A stretch of DNA of 6,615 bases from positions 1 to 6,615 of the forward strand of contig JAJPZE010000057.1 in the NCBI GenBank assembly GCA_021204565.1, given 5' to 3'. This document shows, one piece after another, positions 4,699 to 6,615 of this stretch. Below the pieces are notes generated by a model, which saw nothing but the letters and a program-made list of their open reading frames with translations, had not been told where the DNA came from and made no database searches. This DNA comes from Prevotella sp. Its GTDB lineage: Bacteria; Bacteroidota; Bacteroidia; Bacteroidales; Bacteroidaceae. The translations under genes were made by a program, and so were the position numbers. How positions within the stretch are numbered: position 1 is the first letter of the stretch; each line of letters begins with the position of its first letter.

Positions 4699-6615
4699 TT
4701 AATACCATTCGACGGCGTTCGACACTCCGGAGCGTTTATCGTATTTCAGCACGTCGGTCAACGTGGCGGCATTACACCGGAATGTGAAATTATAACTCGT
4801 GTAAGGGGCGAGCACCATAGAGCAAGTCATAGAGAAACAATGCAAATCCCGGCTCATCGAAGCGGTGGTCATACTTATCTTGTGGTTCTCGAAATCATAC
4901 CCGGAGGAGAAACTTATATTCCAACCTTCGGCAAGACGGATATTCCCCGAGAAGTTAAGCGTCTGTGTGAATTTATACGGATAGCGCATCCGCTTGGTGT
5001 TGAATTTGCCGCTTGTGTTTTCCCGCATCGTTATACCATATCCGATTGTGAGCGACCAGGGGATTGAGAAGGGCATATATCCGTCTTCGTCTACCTCTGC
5101 TTTCTCGCTCTTCTTCCCTTTCCGCCTCAGACCTTTCTGCCCGTTTATCATTGTATCGTCAATGTTCGATTCGATGTCGGTGTCCATTCCGTAGTCGTCT
5201 TCCATATCTTCGTCATCCTCGTCTTCGTCTTTATGTTTGCCCGAGAAAAACCTTAGTATCTTCTCCGGCGTGAGGGTATAAGATATGTTCTGCGAGCCGC
5301 CCTGAAAGCGCCCGAACCGCCCGTAGCTGTACTCCGTGCGGTTGCCGATGTATGGCTTGCCGTTCTCGTCCAACTCATATGCGTATGTAGCGAATGTTGA
5401 GTTCATACTGAATGTGTAGCTCTTGCCGAACTTCAATCTTAGGCGCGTCGTTAAGTCGCTCCACGGGCGTGTTACCGCTGCAAAGTTATACGACATCGTG
5501 AATCCGAAGTTATCTATCAGACTTATTTTCTTATATCCCGTCGTATCCTTGTCGGAGCGTATCTTCATCTCCACGTTGTTATCCACCGACAGCGACAACG
5601 ATCCCGTTTTCCCTTTGCCGGGCACGCCGTAGAGGTTCGAAGAGTAGGGCGAGTACTCGACTAAAGAGACGTTCCCCGCCGTATCCGTCTTCAGATAAGA
5701 ATCATAATAACCATAACGCGAGGCCGAAAAGTCCGGTGCGTAACTGAAAGAGAGCGAGGGCGTGATGACGTGGCGTATGGTCTGTATCTTGTCGCCGAAC
5801 AGTTTGCGGCTCGGAGTAAAGAAACCGTAGAGCTTTGTCGAAGCCGAGAGCGAGAGACTCCAGTTATACACGTTGTAAAAACCCATTACCGTGTCCGCCA
5901 CTTCCTTTTGGCTCTCTTCGTCCCAAGAGCGGTTGATTTTGCTCATATACGTCCGGTCGGTAAACGAGAGCGACGGACTCAGGTTGATATAGTTGAATAA
6001 TGTGAAGTTGCCCGATATTGGAACGGAGTGTTGCCAGCCGTTGCGCCAGTCTTTCAACAGGTTCGAATGCATCAACCGGTTCTCCTTGCCCGAGAATGAG
6101 TTGGATATTTGACCCGTATACGACACCGAAATTTTCTCATACCAACGCTCCTTGCCCGCCGCGTGCTTGCGTTTGAAGGGATAGAAACGCGATATATTGA
6201 TGTTCAAGTCCGGCAATGTCATCGCTAATGTCGTGTCCCGCATATTCTGCGAGACGTTCGCCGTGGTCGATAGAGACATGCCGATGCTCGAAAAGGTCGT
6301 GCTCCAACTCACCGACGATGTACGTGTACTCTGTGTGTACGACCGCGGGTTATACCGCGAATTGAGGTTGTTCGATTCGTATGATGACGACGCAAAGTTC
6401 ACGCTCGCCGACATCGTACTGTACGGGTTCGCTTTCGAATCCTGGCGGTGCGACCATTGTATCTTGAAGCTCTTTGTCTGCGTGAAGTCCGGCATCCCCT
6501 TTTCGCTCGTCCGCGAGTCCTGATAGCTGAAAAGGAAAGTGCCGCTATACTTATATCGCTTGCGGTAATTGGTCGTCGCCGTTACCGCCCACGAGCCTTT
6601 CGTGTAAATCTCTCC
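4699..6615 (-). CDS. lptD: LPS-assembly outer-membrane protein LptD, Bacteroidota type (5' end cut by window)
   Basis: The frame is open to the right edge, so the true start is outside. The 638 visible residues begin inside the protein with GEIYTKGSWAV. LptD is the outer-membrane beta-barrel that, with LptE, inserts lipopolysaccharide into the outer leaflet. Evidence: a long series of alternating hydrophobic/polar strands rich in Ser, Tyr and Thr (for example the strand around SPSLSFTD, then RHVITPSLSFSYAPDF and FSIPWSLTIGYG), segments I recognise from Bacteroidota LptD, and a C-terminal Glu-Trp-Tyr after LKYDKRSG, the aromatic end used by the BAM machinery. Related proteins are about 900 residues, so the missing part is probably the signal peptide, the periplasmic beta-jellyroll and the first strands. 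An in-frame Met at 6495 is internal, not a start. Fragment residues about 460-510 form a charged insert, Asp/Glu-rich and then Lys/Arg-rich, likely a loop. First gene of a tight block with pepT and ndk. Another large outer-membrane barrel is possible but less likely. Confidence 0.85.
   Translation of the reverse strand, partial: GEIYTKGSWAVTATTNYRKRYKYSGTFLFSYQDSRTSEKGMPDFTQTKSFKIQWSHRQDSKANPYSTMSASVNFASSSYESNNLNSRYNPRSYTQSTRTSSVSWSTTFSSIGMSLSTTANVSQNMRDTTLAMTLPDLNINISRFYPFKRKHAAGKERWYEKISVSYTGQISNSFSGKENRLMHSNLLKDWRNGWQHSVPISGNFTLFNYINLSPSLSFTDRTYMSKINRSWDEESQKEVADTVMGFYNVYNWSLSLSASTKLYGFFTPSRKLFGDKIQTIRHVITPSLSFSYAPDFSASRYGYYDSYLKTDTAGNVSLVEYSPYSSNLYGVPGKGKTGSLSLSVDNNVEMKIRSDKDTTGYKKISLIDNFGFTMSYNFAAVTRPWSDLTTRLRLKFGKSYTFSMNSTFATYAYELDENGKPYIGNRTEYSYGRFGRFQGGSQNISYTLTPEKILRFFSGKHKDEDEDDEDMEDDYGMDTDIESNIDDTMINGQKGLRRKGKKSEKAEVDEDGYMPFSIPWSLTIGYGITMRENTSGKFNTKRMRYPYKFTQTLNFSGNIRLAEGWNISFSSGYDFENHKISMTTASMSRDLHCFSMTCSMVLAPYTSYNFTFRCNAATLTDVLKYDKRSGVSNAVEWY

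Overview
The window looks like a piece of a chromosome from the order Bacteroidales (phylum Bacteroidota). Three things point there. The outer-membrane protein on the right is the Bacteroidota-type LptD, ending in the characteristic Glu-Trp-Tyr. The promoter of the rlpA-like gene matches the Bacteroidota -7 consensus TAnnTTTG exactly. The surface lipoprotein has the acidic stretch after the lipid-bearing cysteine that is typical of the phylum. Base composition is moderate, with AT-rich intergenic regions. Genus cannot be told from the sequence.

Layout, left to right. Positions 1-378 hold no convincing protein gene. 1-157 is AT-rich and promoter-like. 158-351 is GC-richer, can form several nested helices and ends in a Rho-independent terminator, so it is a candidate stand-alone structured RNA on the + strand. 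The same terminator hairpin also serves the rlpA-like gene, which runs leftward (379-852). A divergent intergenic region (853-1105) carries the rlpA promoter and a weaker candidate promoter for the rightward gene at 1106-2881. That gene encodes a 591-residue lipoprotein with a Cthe_2159-type (DUF4353) right-handed beta-helix carbohydrate-binding domain. A hairpin with a T-run on the minus strand (2890-2936) separates it from a leftward block read from the right edge: lptD (5' end outside the window), pepT and ndk, with gaps of 30 and 10 bases, which looks like one transcription unit.

The functions are mostly housekeeping and cell envelope: lipopolysaccharide insertion into the outer membrane (LptD), tripeptide breakdown (PepT), nucleotide balance (Ndk), peptidoglycan processing (RlpA-like) and a probably surface-exposed sugar-binding lipoprotein. 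No mobile element, CRISPR array, tRNA or rRNA is seen. The part most worth following up is the possible structured RNA at 158-351, which I cannot assign with confidence to any known RNA family.
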